From positions 558,001 to 622,000 of the forward strand of contig NZ_CP075170.1 of NCBI RefSeq assembly GCF_024399315.1: a stretch of 64,000 nucleotides of DNA, given 5' to 3'. Positions within the stretch are counted from its first letter, which is position 1. Each line of letters starts with the position of its first letter. A program made the translations under genes and the position numbers. Shown in pieces: positions 43,056-51,977 of this stretch. Below the pieces are notes generated by a model that worked only from the letters and a program-made list of their open reading frames with translations, was not told the DNA's origin and did no database searches. This stretch comes from Chryseobacterium sp. MA9. GTDB lineage: Bacteria > Bacteroidota > Bacteroidia > Flavobacteriales > Weeksellaceae.

Positions 43056-43865
43056 ATGATTCAATTAAAAACGATAGACGAATTACGTCTGATGAAGGAG
43101 AGTGCCCGACTGGTTTCTAAAACATTGGGAATGTTGGCAAAAGAAATCAAACCCGGGATTACGACCTTATATTTAGATAAACTGGCTCATGATTTTATCA
43201 AAGATCATGGTGCTGAACCTGCATTCTTAGGTTACGGAGGATTCCCAAATTCTCTTTGTATCTCTCCAAATGAACAGGTAGTTCATGGTTTCCCAAACAA
43301 TGATGTAGTAAAAGAAGGAGATGTTCTTTCCGTAGACTGTGGAGTTATTCTTAACGGCTTCGTAGGAGATCATGCCTACACTTTTGAAATCGGAGAAGTA
43401 AAGCCGGAGGTTAAAAAATTACTACAGGTTACCAAAGAATCTCTGTACAAAGGAATTGAGCAGTGTGTGAGAGGAAAAAGAATAGGAGATATCTCCCATG
43501 CAATCCAGGCACATTGTGAAAAAGAAGGATATGGAGTGGTAAGAGAGCTTGTAGGACACGGTTTAGGAAGAAAAATGCACGAAGATCCGCAGGTTCCCAA
43601 TTATGGAAGACAAGGAAGTGGAAAAGTAATTAAAGACGGTCTAGCGATTGCTATAGAGCCGATGGTTAACATGGGAACTGAAAAAGTGAAGTTCCATAAC
43701 GATGGCTGGACGGTGACGACTTTAGATAATATGCCATCTGCTCACTTTGAACATGATGTAGCGGTGATCAATGGTAAACCAGTATTGCTTTCAACATTTG
43801 ACTATGTGTATGAAGCTTTAGGGATTGTAAGTGATGAAGAAAAGCAGTTCCAACTGGATTTTTAA
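43056..43865 (+). CDS. map: Methionine aminopeptidase type I
   Basis: The 269-residue enzyme shows the pita-bread fold landmarks: GYGGFPNSLCIS (His at PNE...VVHGFP), SVDCGVILNGFVGDHAYTF (two Asp ligands), ELVGHGLGRKMHEDP (His ligand), LAIAIEPMVNMG (Glu ligand) and HFEHDVAV (Glu). It removes the initiator methionine from new proteins. The length fits type I enzymes. It shares one base with the following methyltransferase start, so the two are co-translated. Confidence 0.96.
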   Translation: MIQLKTIDELRLMKESARLVSKTLGMLAKEIKPGITTLYLDKLAHDFIKDHGAEPAFLGYGGFPNSLCISPNEQVVHGFPNNDVVKEGDVLSVDCGVILNGFVGDHAYTFEIGEVKPEVKKLLQVTKESLYKGIEQCVRGKRIGDISHAIQAHCEKEGYGVVRELVGHGLGRKMHEDPQVPNYGRQGSGKVIKDGLAIAIEPMVNMGTEKVKFHNDGWTVTTLDNMPSAHFEHDVAVINGKPVLLSTFDYVYEALGIVSDEEKQFQLDF

Positions 43866-44632
43866 TGAAAAAGGTAACGAAACTTTTACTGAATAAAATT
43901 CCACGTCCAATGCTTATTAAAATGAGCATCTGGGCAAGACCGCTTATTTACCAGTTTTTCAAAGGAGATCAGTTTTATGATCCTATTGATGGAAGATCTT
44001 ACAGAAAATTCCTTCCGTATGGATATGGAAAGCAAAGGGAAAATGCTCTTTCTCCCGGAACGTTAAGTTTGGAGAGACACCGTCAGATGTGGCTGTACCT
44101 TCAGAATGAGACTGATTTTTTTATTAAAAATTATAAAGTTCTGCATATTGCTCCTGAGCAGGAATTTTTAAGGAAATTCAAGAGAATGAGTAACCTGAAC
44201 TATATTTCGGCTGACCTATACTCTCCGATTGTAGATGTGAAGGCTGATATCCTGGATTTACCTTTTGAAAATGAAAGTTTTGATATTATTTTCTGTAACC
44301 ATGTTCTGGAACATATTGAAGACGATGCTAAAGCAATAAGTGAACTGTACAGGGTAATGAAGCCCGGCGGATGGGGAATTCTTCAGGTTCCGATGAAAAA
44401 TTCATTGGAGAAAACCTATGAAGATTTTACCATTAAAGATCCAAAAGAACGCCAGAAACACTTCGGACAGTACGATCATGTTCGTTGGTACGGAATGGAT
44501 TATTTTGACCGCTTAAGAAAAGCAGGCTTTGAAACAGAACCTAACTTCTATTCACAGCAATTCTCAGAAGAAGAAATTAAAAAATATGGGTTAAGACATA
44601 ATGAAATCTTACCTATAGTTTACAAAAAATAA
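43865..44632 (+). CDS. Class I SAM-dependent methyltransferase
   Basis: The 255-residue protein has a Rossmann-like methyltransferase core. YKVLHIAPEQEFLRKFKR stands in the motif I strand, ISADLYSPIVDVKADILDLPF in motifs II/III, and FDIIFCNHVLEHIEDDAKAI is the typical motif before the post-motif WGILQVPMK strand. The glycine-rich loop is replaced by APEQE, as in one flavobacterial group. Substrate unknown. Its start overlaps the map stop, a linkage often seen in this order. Confidence 0.85.
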   Translation: MKKVTKLLLNKIPRPMLIKMSIWARPLIYQFFKGDQFYDPIDGRSYRKFLPYGYGKQRENALSPGTLSLERHRQMWLYLQNETDFFIKNYKVLHIAPEQEFLRKFKRMSNLNYISADLYSPIVDVKADILDLPFENESFDIIFCNHVLEHIEDDAKAISELYRVMKPGGWGILQVPMKNSLEKTYEDFTIKDPKERQKHFGQYDHVRWYGMDYFDRLRKAGFETEPNFYSQQFSEEEIKKYGLRHNEILPIVYKK

Positions 44633-44634
44633 GT

Positions 44635-44664
44635 AAAACCTGTCAGAAAATGACAGGTTTTTTT
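44635..44664 (+). terminator. Terminator of map-methyltransferase
   Basis: An 11-bp perfect stem AAAACCTGTCA / TGACAGGTTTT, a GAAAA loop and a T tail, two bases after the stop. Confidence 0.9.
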
Positions 44665-44764
44665 ATGTGTAATCTGGAAGAGAATTTGTTTCCATAACTA
44701 AAAAACAGCCTTCATTACGAAGACGGTTCCATTTTTAAATATTGATAGAAGTTTATGCGCTTTT

Positions 44765-45097
44765 TTAGTGTGAGGAAGACACAGCTTTCAAACCTACTAC
44801 AGAACCAATAAGAGTTACAATAAAAAATACTCTCCAGAAACTAACAGGATCCTTAAAAAAGATAATTCCCATTAAAGCCGTTCCTACAGCCCCGATTCCT
44901 GTCCATACTGCATACGCTGTTCCAATAGGTAACGTCTGAGTAGCTTTGATCAGCAGAAGCATACTGATAGTCATTGTTATCAGGAAACCTGTATACCACA
45001 GGTACATCTCAGTTCCTGATGTTTCTTTTGCCTTTCCCAGACATGATGCGAAGGCAACTTCAAATAATCCTGCGATAACTAATATTAACCAATTCAT
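44765..45097 (-). CDS. SMR family transporter, SugE/Gdx-like
   Basis: The 110-residue protein has four transmembrane helices. Glu13 in the first helix (LFEVAFASCLGKAKE) is the substrate/proton site of SMR proteins, and AYAVWTGIGAVGTALMG is characteristic of the SugE/Gdx subtype, which exports guanidinium or small quaternary ammonium compounds. No paired SMR gene lies beside it, agreeing with a homodimer. I saw no guanidine riboswitch before it. Confidence 0.88.
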   Translation of the reverse strand: MNWLILVIAGLFEVAFASCLGKAKETSGTEMYLWYTGFLITMTISMLLLIKATQTLPIGTAYAVWTGIGAVGTALMGIIFFKDPVSFWRVFFIVTLIGSVVGLKAVSSSH

Positions 45098-45179
45098 TTT
45101 TTTAAATTTTTCTACGGCAAAGTTCAGAATTTGACAGGAGAAAAAATTTTACAATTGTTAAAAAATGAAATTAAAGAAA

Positions 45180-45333
45180 GGAAGATGGAAGCTGGAAGAT
45201 AGAAGTTATGATAGCTGGTTAAAGCATTGTACTCAATTTTAATTATTAATAAATCTAAAGACTTTCTATAGGAAATAATTGCTGATTATATGAGACAATA
45301 ACCTCCATCTTCATTCTTCCTGCTTCCAGTCCC
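45180..45333. repeat. Imperfect inverted repeat of GGAAGATGGAAGC type
   Basis: GGAAGATGGAAGCTGGAAGA (45180-45199) and its flank AGAAGTTAT are mirrored by ATAACCTCCATCTTC and CTTCCTGCTTCCAG (45298-45329), with about 90 AT-rich bases between. It occupies the gap between the SMR and Crp/Fnr genes. Confidence 0.5.
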
Positions 45334-45343
45334 AAAACTGAAA

Positions 45344-45907
45344 TTACTTTATCTCTGCTCTAATCCGGCTTAAACTTACCTGTGTAATCCCAAGATACGA
45401 AGCAATATAACCCAACTGAACTCTTTTAAGCAGATCAGGTTGATAGGCCATAATATCTTTATAGCGCTCCAGTGAAGTTTTGAACTGTCTTGAAATAATA
45501 AGTTCTTCAGATTTTATCATCTCTGCTTCTGCAAGTTTTCGGCCCCAGTTAGCAATATTAATATCTTCATTAAACAGTTTTCTGAGGCTTTCAGTCTCCA
45601 TTCTGTACAGATCGCAATCTTCCAGTAATTCGATGCTCTCATAGCCGGGCTTGTCTTGTACATAACTTTTCATGGAAAGAATGGATTGTCCTTCACTTCC
45701 GAACCAGAATGTAATATCATTGTCGGTAGTTGAAGAGTAGGCACGTGCAATCCCTTTTCTTATAAAATAAAGATAGGGGATCACTTTATTGGCTTCCATG
45801 AGGCAAAAACCTTTAGGATGGGAAACCTCCGTGATATGTTCTTTTAAACTGTTTTTTGATGTTTCAGGCAGGATGTAAATCTGATCAAGAATCTGGTCTA
45901 TATTCAT
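45344..45907 (-). CDS. Crp/Fnr family transcriptional regulator
   Basis: The 187-residue protein has an N-terminal cyclic-nucleotide-binding-type beta roll (YLYFIRKGIARAYSS, TFWFGSEGQSILSM) and a C-terminal helix-turn-helix (LGYIASYLGITQVSLSRIRAEI). It lacks the cysteines of Fnr iron-sulfur sensors, and the Arg/Glu cyclic-AMP pair is not evident, so the signal is unknown. Such proteins often regulate a neighbouring gene; the SMR transporter lies 246 bp downstream on the same strand. Confidence 0.87.
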   Translation of the reverse strand: MNIDQILDQIYILPETSKNSLKEHITEVSHPKGFCLMEANKVIPYLYFIRKGIARAYSSTTDNDITFWFGSEGQSILSMKSYVQDKPGYESIELLEDCDLYRMETESLRKLFNEDINIANWGRKLAEAEMIKSEELIISRQFKTSLERYKDIMAYQPDLLKRVQLGYIASYLGITQVSLSRIRAEIK

Positions 45908-46092
45908 AAATATGAATTCTAATATTCAAAAATATCAGTTTTAGACAATGCAATACAAAATTATCTTATAATTTTTATGATGGATTGGAAATAAAGTAAG
46001 AAATGTTTCTTGTATTCAATGTTATAAAGTAGGATAACTCTCTTTTTTCTTTTAAATATTGAGATTAACTGTAAAGACCAATTTTGTTTTAG

Positions 46093-46100
46093 TAACTTTG
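46093..46100 (+). promoter_or_regulatory. -7 box of era
   Basis: TAACTTTG, the consensus -7 element, lies 20 nt upstream of the era ATG at 46121. No clear -33 is seen. Confidence 0.45.
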
Positions 46101-46120
46101 CAGTTCGTAATATTATTTTT

Positions 46121-46996
46121 ATGCACAAAGCTGGATTTGTAAATATAGTTGGAAAGCCCAATGCTGGAAAATCGACCCTACTCAACCAATTAATGGGAGA
46201 GAAGTTGGCGATTGTGACGCAGAAAGCTCAGACAACCCGCCACAGAATTTTTGGTATTTATAATGAAGATGACCTTCAGATCGTATTTTCTGATACTCCG
46301 GGAGTATTGGAACCAAAATATGGATTACAGGAAAAAATGATGGATTTTGTAAAGGACTCTTTACAGGATGCTGACGTTTTTCTGTTTATTGTAGACGTTA
46401 CCGATAAAGCGGAACCTTCAGAATTTTTAATTGATAAACTAAATAAAATCCCTGTACCTGTACTTCTTTTATTAAATAAAGTAGACCAAACCGATCAGGC
46501 AGGCCTTGAAAAATTAGTAGAAGACTGGCACAACAGAATTCCGAAAGCTGAAATTCTTCCTATTTCAGCATTGAATGCCTTTAATACAGAAGTCATTTTA
46601 CCTAAAATAAAATCTCTGCTTCCTGAAAATCCTCCTTACTACGATAAAGATCAGTATACGGATAAACCGGAAAGATTTTTCGTAAACGAGGCAATTCGTG
46701 AGAAAATCCTTCTGAATTATGATAAGGAAATTCCATACTCTGTAGAAGTAGTAACTGAGCAGTTCAAGGAGAAAGAAGGAATTATCTTTATAGATTCTAT
46801 TATTTATGTAGAAAGAGATACTCAGAAAGGAATTATTATCGGGCACAAAGGAGAGGCTATCAAAAAAGTAGGTACAGAAGCAAGATTGGACCTTGAAAAG
46901 TTTTTCACCAAAAAAATTCACTTAAACTTATTTGTAAAAGTGAAAAAAGACTGGAGAAAGAACGACAGAGATCTTAAAAATTTCGGTTACCGATAA
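46121..46996 (+). CDS. era: GTPase Era
   Basis: The 291-residue protein has GTPase motifs GKPNAGKST (G1, residues 11-19), a Thr-rich switch (TTRHRIFG), DTPG (G3), NKVD (G4) and SAL (G5). A C-terminal KH domain (IIIGHKGEAIKKVGTEAR) follows. Era binds the 3' end of 16S rRNA to help mature the 30S subunit. It begins with an ATG 20 nt after a -7 box. Length is as expected. Confidence 0.96.
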   Translation: MHKAGFVNIVGKPNAGKSTLLNQLMGEKLAIVTQKAQTTRHRIFGIYNEDDLQIVFSDTPGVLEPKYGLQEKMMDFVKDSLQDADVFLFIVDVTDKAEPSEFLIDKLNKIPVPVLLLLNKVDQTDQAGLEKLVEDWHNRIPKAEILPISALNAFNTEVILPKIKSLLPENPPYYDKDQYTDKPERFFVNEAIREKILLNYDKEIPYSVEVVTEQFKEKEGIIFIDSIIYVERDTQKGIIIGHKGEAIKKVGTEARLDLEKFFTKKIHLNLFVKVKKDWRKNDRDLKNFGYR

Positions 46997-47062
46997 ACTA
47001 AAACGGCTGGAATCCCGTTGTATTAAAAGATTTTTATTACCTTAGTATAAATTTTTTAGTAA

Positions 47063-47491
47063 ATGAACTATAATAATTCAAATTGGAGCTCAATACCTAA
47101 AGATGTTATTTTATTAGCAGTGAGAGTATTTGTTGGTTTTGCAATGCTGTCTCATGGCTTTCCGAAACTTCAGATGTTATTGGCAGGCGGTAAAATCGAG
47201 TTTTTCGATTTTATGGGACTTGGGCCTCAGACCTCTCTGGTTCTTACGGTTTTTGCTGAATTTGTTTGTTCAATACTGCTTATATTAGGGCTTTTTACAA
47301 GAGTTTCTTTAGGTTTTCTGATCTTTACCATGATCATCGCTGCTTTTGCAGTACATGGAGCAGATCCTTTTGAGAAAAGAGAAATGGCACTGGTTTATCT
47401 TTCCGTTTATCTTTTGCTCATGGTAATAGGAGCTGGAAAAGTTTCAGTGGATCATATGATAGAAAGAAGAAAAAGAGCTTCAGACTGGTAA
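47063..47491 (+). CDS. DoxX family membrane protein
   Basis: The 142-residue protein has four hydrophobic helices and the DoxX-type opening VRVFVGFAMLSHGFPKL, followed by FDFMGLGPQTSLVLTVFAEFVCSILLILGLFTR. Family members sit in the inner membrane and are linked to oxidoreductase or thiosulfate-related functions in some cases. Here the role is unknown. It follows era by 66 nt and precedes a bidirectional terminator. Confidence 0.85.
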   Translation: MNYNNSNWSSIPKDVILLAVRVFVGFAMLSHGFPKLQMLLAGGKIEFFDFMGLGPQTSLVLTVFAEFVCSILLILGLFTRVSLGFLIFTMIIAAFAVHGADPFEKREMALVYLSVYLLLMVIGAGKVSVDHMIERRKRASDW

Positions 47492-47520
47492 TTTTAGAAT
47501 AAAAAGAATATAAAATATGA

Positions 47521-47551
47521 AAGGCACTTCATGTACTGAAGTGCCTTTTTT
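47521..47551. terminator. Bidirectional terminator between DoxX and GG-leader peptide genes
   Basis: An 11-bp perfect stem AAGGCACTTCA / TGAAGTGCCTT with a 5-nt loop and a T tail on the plus strand. It lies 30 nt after the doxX stop and five bases past the minus-strand peptide's stop. Its stem core (GGCACTTCA) is the same as in the terminator at 12185. Confidence 0.88.
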
Positions 47552-47555
47552 GTTA

Positions 47556-47708
47556 TTAATAATTGCAATTTGGCAGGCATTCCCAGATAGGAGCACCGCT
47601 TGGAGTTTTACCTACTCTGCAAGCCATATAGCCTGCATCACATAATGGAGCACTTCCTCCTTTAATTGTTTTCAGATTGCTCTTTGATAATTTTCTTAAA
47701 TTTTTCAT
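47556..47708 (-). CDS. GG-leader (bacteriocin-like) small peptide
   Basis: A 50-residue open frame on the minus strand from the ATG at 47708 to TAA at 47556-47558. Residues 1-18 are MKNLRKLSKSNLKTIKGG, a double-glycine leader widely seen in Chryseobacterium peptides annotated as bacteriocin-like. The core (19-50) has four cysteines at 23, 30, 44 and 48 and ends PNCNY. A GG leader is normally cut by a C39 peptidase-ABC exporter, none of which is next to it here. It could be a secreted peptide with disulfides or a modified natural product precursor. The existence of the gene is well supported by leader, stop and terminator; the role is inferred. Confidence 0.8.
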   Translation of the reverse strand: MKNLRKLSKSNLKTIKGGSAPLCDAGYMACRVGKTPSGAPIWECLPNCNY

Positions 47709-47827
47709 ATTATTTTAATTTGTGAGATAAAAGTAATGAAAAAAATAAATATGACACTAAAAAGAGTCTTATTTTTTCATGTTAGAAATTTGTTAAAATT
47801 CACTACATTCGTAGAAAATGAATTTAT

Positions 47828-50230
47828 ATGAAGATAAAACTGACTATTTGCCTTTTGGCATTTCTCAATTTTTATGATGCACAGGAAAATATTACTTATC
47901 AGAAACCTTCTACTGAGATTTTAAAACTGGCAGATTATGAAAGACCTCCAAGTGTTCTGATGAACAGCAAAAAAGACTGGGTAGTTTTTACTTATCGTCC
48001 AACATATAAAACACTGGAAGATCTCAGCCAGAATGAAATGAAGCTTGGTGGTCTTAGAATCAATCCGGTTACTAATATTTCAAGCAGCATGACCTACTCA
48101 AATAATCTGAAGGTCAGAAAGATCAATGATAAAAATGAGATTCAGGTAAAAAACCTGCCTTCCAACCCAAAAATTGCCTACGTTTCGTTTTCACCGGATG
48201 AAAAGAAACTGGCTTTTACCAATACAACGAATAAAGGAGTAGAGCTTTGGATCGTAGATATGGAAACGGCTTCTGCCAAAAAAATTACAGCTGATAATCT
48301 GAATGCCAATTTAGGCATGCCTTATGTATGGTATAATGATTCTCAGAGTTTCCTGATCAGAACACTTCCACAAAACAGACCTGCTCTGATAGATGCAAGT
48401 AAAGATCTTCCAACCGGTCCAATTGTTTCAACAGCGGATGGTAAAGTCTCTCAGAACAGAACTTATCAGGATCTTTTGAAAAATCCTCAGGACGAAAAAA
48501 ACTTTGAAACCCTTACTGCTTCTGAAATTTATAATGTAGATCTTACAGGAAATCTGAAAAAATTGAAAGATCAGGATATGTATGCCGGATTAAGTTTTTC
48601 TCCTGATGGAAATTATCTGATGGCTACAACGATTAAAAAGCCGTTTTCCTATATCGTTCCACTCAACAGATTTCCATCTACAACCGTTATTTATGATATG
48701 AAAGGAAATACTGTAAAAACAGTGAATGAAGTTCCTTTGAACGAAATAATGCCAAAAGGATTCTCCTCTGTAAGAACCGGAAAAAGAGATATGGCATGGA
48801 GAAGTGATGCTCCTGCTACGCTTACCTATGCTGAAGCTTTGGATGGGGGAGATCAGTCTAAAACAGCGGACTACAGAGACGAGATATTTACCTGGGAAGC
48901 CCCATTTACAGCAGCACCAAAATCTTTCTTCAAAACAAAGCAGAGATATGAGGATGTAGTCTGGACTAATGATCATTACGCCATTGTTTCTGAAGGCTGG
49001 TATGATACAAGAAATACAAAATCTTACCTGATAGATATCAATAACGGAGAATCTAAAGTGTTTGATGACAGAAATTATCAGGATGTTTACAGTGATCCGG
49101 GGCATTTTAATACAACGAAAAACCAGTACGGAAGATATGTAATAGATATGAAAGGTGGAAAAACATACCTGATCGGAGATGGATTTACCAAAGACGGACA
49201 GCATCCTTTTATTGACGAAATGGATGTAAAATCACTGAAAAAGAAAAGGCTTTACACTTCTAATATAAAAAATGGCAAAGAAGAAATCATTGATATTCTT
49301 AATGCTTCAAAGGGTGAAATTCTTACTACCCAACAGTCACCAAGCCTTTATCCAAATTATTTCAAAAAGAATATTAAATCTAATAAGGCAGAAGCTGTAA
49401 CCAATTTTGCAAACCCTTTTGAAAGTATCAAGGACGTTTACAAAGAAGTGATTACTTATAAGAGAAATGATGGTGTTACTTTAACAGGAACCCTTTATCT
49501 TCCTGCCAATTACGACAGAAAAGCAAAAAAAGAAAAGCTTCCGTTACTAATTTGGGCTTATCCTACCGAATACAAAGATAAAAATACAGCAGGGCAGAAC
49601 ACCCAAAACCCGAACGACTTTACATTCCCTTATTACGGATCTTTTGTATACTGGACAACGAAAGGATATGCGGTTCTGGATGATGCTGCTTTCCCGATTA
49701 TTGGCGAAGGAAAAACAGAACCTAATGATACTTTTATTCCACAGTTGGTAGCCAATGCAGCAGCAGCAATTGATGCAGTGGATCATCTGGGATATATTGA
49801 CAGAAAGAAAGTTGCAGTAGGAGGACATTCTTACGGAGCTTTTATGACAGCAAACCTTTTGACACATTCAAATCTTTTTGCATGTGGAATTGCAAGAAGT
49901 GGCGCTTACAACAGAACGCTGACGCCATTCGGATTCCAGAGTGAGCAGAGAAACTATTGGGATGTTCCGGAGATTTACAACACCATGTCTCCGTTCATGA
50001 ATGCTGATAAAATGAAAACACCGCTTCTTCTGATTCACGGTGATGCGGATAACAACCCAGGAACATTTACTTTGCAGACAGAAAGATACTTCCAGGCATT
50101 GAAAAATTTGGGTGCTCCGGTGAAAATGGTTCTTCTTCCAAAAGAAGCCCATGGATATCAGGCTAAAGAAAACATTTTACACCTTTTATGGGAACAGGAT
50201 CAGTTCCTTGAAAAGTGTTTGAAGAAATAA
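47828..50230 (+). CDS. Secreted S9 family serine peptidase (glutamyl endopeptidase-like)
   Basis: An 800-residue protein with a signal peptide ending at NFYDAQ. A beta-propeller-like region (about 60-560) is followed by an alpha/beta-hydrolase domain. The catalytic serine lies in GGHSYGAFM (about 667), the Asp in LLIHGDADNNPGTF and the His in KEAHGYQ. The GDADNNPGTF form and overall layout resemble the S9D group containing chloroplast glutamyl endopeptidase more than dipeptidyl peptidases. It would cut peptides in the periplasm. A strong terminator follows directly. Confidence 0.9.
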   Translation: MKIKLTICLLAFLNFYDAQENITYQKPSTEILKLADYERPPSVLMNSKKDWVVFTYRPTYKTLEDLSQNEMKLGGLRINPVTNISSSMTYSNNLKVRKINDKNEIQVKNLPSNPKIAYVSFSPDEKKLAFTNTTNKGVELWIVDMETASAKKITADNLNANLGMPYVWYNDSQSFLIRTLPQNRPALIDASKDLPTGPIVSTADGKVSQNRTYQDLLKNPQDEKNFETLTASEIYNVDLTGNLKKLKDQDMYAGLSFSPDGNYLMATTIKKPFSYIVPLNRFPSTTVIYDMKGNTVKTVNEVPLNEIMPKGFSSVRTGKRDMAWRSDAPATLTYAEALDGGDQSKTADYRDEIFTWEAPFTAAPKSFFKTKQRYEDVVWTNDHYAIVSEGWYDTRNTKSYLIDINNGESKVFDDRNYQDVYSDPGHFNTTKNQYGRYVIDMKGGKTYLIGDGFTKDGQHPFIDEMDVKSLKKKRLYTSNIKNGKEEIIDILNASKGEILTTQQSPSLYPNYFKKNIKSNKAEAVTNFANPFESIKDVYKEVITYKRNDGVTLTGTLYLPANYDRKAKKEKLPLLIWAYPTEYKDKNTAGQNTQNPNDFTFPYYGSFVYWTTKGYAVLDDAAFPIIGEGKTEPNDTFIPQLVANAAAAIDAVDHLGYIDRKKVAVGGHSYGAFMTANLLTHSNLFACGIARSGAYNRTLTPFGFQSEQRNYWDVPEIYNTMSPFMNADKMKTPLLLIHGDADNNPGTFTLQTERYFQALKNLGAPVKMVLLPKEAHGYQAKENILHLLWEQDQFLEKCLKK

Positions 50231-50237
50231 AAATTAC

Positions 50238-50274
50238 AAAATAGACTGTTTATCATAAACAGTCTATTTTTTTT
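50238..50274 (+). terminator. Terminator of the S9 peptidase gene
   Basis: A 15-bp perfect stem (AAAATAGACTGTTTA / TAAACAGTCTATTTT) with a TCA loop and a T tail, 8 nt after the stop. Confidence 0.92.
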
Positions 50275-50366
50275 GATTAAAAAATATAACAGGGAAGCAA
50301 AAATTTTATAGAATTTACTACCAGAGATATTTACTTAAGGCGAAGCTGATCTTAATAATCAAAACC

Positions 50367-51071
50367 CTAATGATCTAAATATTGAAGATGTGTCAATATC
50401 TCATCAATACTCTTAAGCTCCATAAAATTAGGGTGTTCCAAATTGACATCATGCTGTTCATGACTCCATGTAACATGATAAGGAATATGAGCTGCTGATC
50501 CTCCGATTTCCAATACCGGCAGAACGTCTGATTTTATAGAATTTCCAAGCATCAGAAAGTTTTCAGGCTTGCAGTCCAGATGTTTCAGAAGCTTTTTATA
50601 ATCATTTTCTTTTTTATCACTCATGATCTCAATATGATGGAAATAGTCCTGCAATCCGGAGTTTTTCAGTTTACGCTCCTGATCCAGAAGATCACCTTTT
50701 GTAGCCACAACCAGTCTGTATTTCCCCTTTAAGTTTTCAAGTGTTTCTGTAACTCCATCCAGAAGTTCAATAGGTTTCTGAAGAAGCTCCTGACCCAGAT
50801 GAATTGCTTTGTTGACTAATTCTAATGATGCTGTATTATTGGAAACCCTGCCAATCGTTTCAATCATACAAAGCATAAATCCCTTTACTCCATAACCGTA
50901 CAGATGGAGATTCTGCATTTCCGTTTTAAATAATTCCTGTGATACCGAATGTTGTGGAAGGTAATCCTCAAGCAGTATACAGAACTCTTTTTCTGCCTCT
51001 TGAAAATAAGGTTCATTGATCCAGAGGGTATCATCTGCATCAAAGGCGATCGTAGTAATATGATTATTCAT
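50367..51071 (-). CDS. HAD family hydrolase
   Basis: Encodes 234 residues from the ATG at 51071 (MNNHITTIAFDADDTLW); the longer frame from 51098 adds an unlikely N-terminus. HAD motifs are FDADDTLW (nucleophile Asp), LVVATKG (motif II), KENDYKK (Lys) and FLMLGNSIKSDV (acidic motif). A helical cap lies between. It probably dephosphorylates a small metabolite; the substrate is unknown. It is divergent from the Crp/Fnr gene at 51148. Confidence 0.88.
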   Translation of the reverse strand: MNNHITTIAFDADDTLWINEPYFQEAEKEFCILLEDYLPQHSVSQELFKTEMQNLHLYGYGVKGFMLCMIETIGRVSNNTASLELVNKAIHLGQELLQKPIELLDGVTETLENLKGKYRLVVATKGDLLDQERKLKNSGLQDYFHHIEIMSDKKENDYKKLLKHLDCKPENFLMLGNSIKSDVLPVLEIGGSAAHIPYHVTWSHEQHDVNLEHPNFMELKSIDEILTHLQYLDH

Positions 51072-51147
51072 TTTTGTTTTGTAATTTTCTGTTCGCAAAA
51101 TTCAGTATAAAAATTAAATAAGCAAAGGACATTTGTCCCGGGTGAAT

Positions 51148-51711
51148 ATGTTAAGGACGAATCAGACATTTTTAAACTATCTTGACGAGCTGTATGAACA
51201 GCAGAATGTTAGTGATGATATTACATTACAGTCTTTTTCTGCAGGGAATAAAATATTAATACAGGATCATCAGCCTTCCCATGTGATGTTGATCAAAAAA
51301 GGGATTGTTAAATGTTATTTCGTTGAAGAGAACGGGAAAGAATATATTGTAGAATTTCTCGGAAGTGGGGAAGTGATAGGAGAAGTGGAGCTTATCAGGA
51401 ATATAAAATGTCTGTGTACTATTGAAGCGCTCACAGAAGCTACGGTATACGCAGTAAAGATTCCTGCTTTCAGGTCTTTGATTAAAAATGATCTTGTCTT
51501 AAACAATCTTCTTTTAGAGTCTTTCGCAGAACGGATTATCAATACTTCCAGCAGAGCATCTTATCAACAGCTATATACGGTAGAACATACTTTAAAACAG
51601 CTGTTGCAAATGCAGTCTAAGCAGAATATTCAGATCTCCAAAGAGGATATGGCTGCTTATCTCGGAATTACAGTCAGAAGCTTGAATAGAATCTTGAAAG
51701 ATTTGAAATAA
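51148..51711 (+). CDS. Crp/Fnr family transcriptional regulator, second
   Basis: Encodes 187 residues from the ATG at 51148 (MLRTNQTFLNYLDE); TTG and GTG codons upstream are less likely starts. A cyclic-nucleotide-binding roll (VMLIKKGIVKCYFVEENGKEYIVEFLGSGEVIGEVELI) is followed by an HTH (ISKEDMAAYLGITVRSLNRILKDL). GEVIGEVEL is close to the phosphate-binding cassette (FGEMAL) of CAP proteins, so a small-molecule ligand is possible. The signal is unknown. It lies divergently to a HAD hydrolase. Confidence 0.87.
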   Translation: MLRTNQTFLNYLDELYEQQNVSDDITLQSFSAGNKILIQDHQPSHVMLIKKGIVKCYFVEENGKEYIVEFLGSGEVIGEVELIRNIKCLCTIEALTEATVYAVKIPAFRSLIKNDLVLNNLLLESFAERIINTSSRASYQQLYTVEHTLKQLLQMQSKQNIQISKEDMAAYLGITVRSLNRILKDLK

Positions 51712-51942
51712 AATATTTGGTAAAAGGTAAAGGCACAAGAAAATCGAAAGTTTTCAGTAAATAGAAGGGAGATTAATAACAGCAAAATATTGCACTCCAT
51801 CACGTCTTTGCCATTTTCAACAAAAAAAAATTATGTTTGATTAAAATTAAGAAATATGTGTTTTATTTGAGGGATGGTTTTATTTTAATATTGAAATTTA
51901 GATAAAATATTGAAATTTTATAGGGGTAGTTTTAAAATTTAG

Positions 51943-51950
51943 TATTTTTG
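51943..51950 (+). promoter_or_regulatory. -7 box of the GNAT gene
   Basis: TATTTTTG matches the -7 consensus and lies 27 nt before the ATG at 51978. The 230 nt upstream are AT-rich; I see no other feature in them. Confidence 0.35.
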
Positions 51951-51977
51951 CATTAAAATAAGTTGAATCCAATATTC

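Noticed and set aside
45098..45343. Guanidine riboswitch for the SugE/Gdx-like gene
   Set aside because: The 5' side of this minus-strand gene is 45098 upward, and it holds a purine-rich inverted repeat with no recognisable riboswitch core.
48590..49204. 204-codon antisense frame in the S9 peptidase gene
   Set aside because: Antisense shadow; Cys, Ile and Phe-rich sequence without family likeness.
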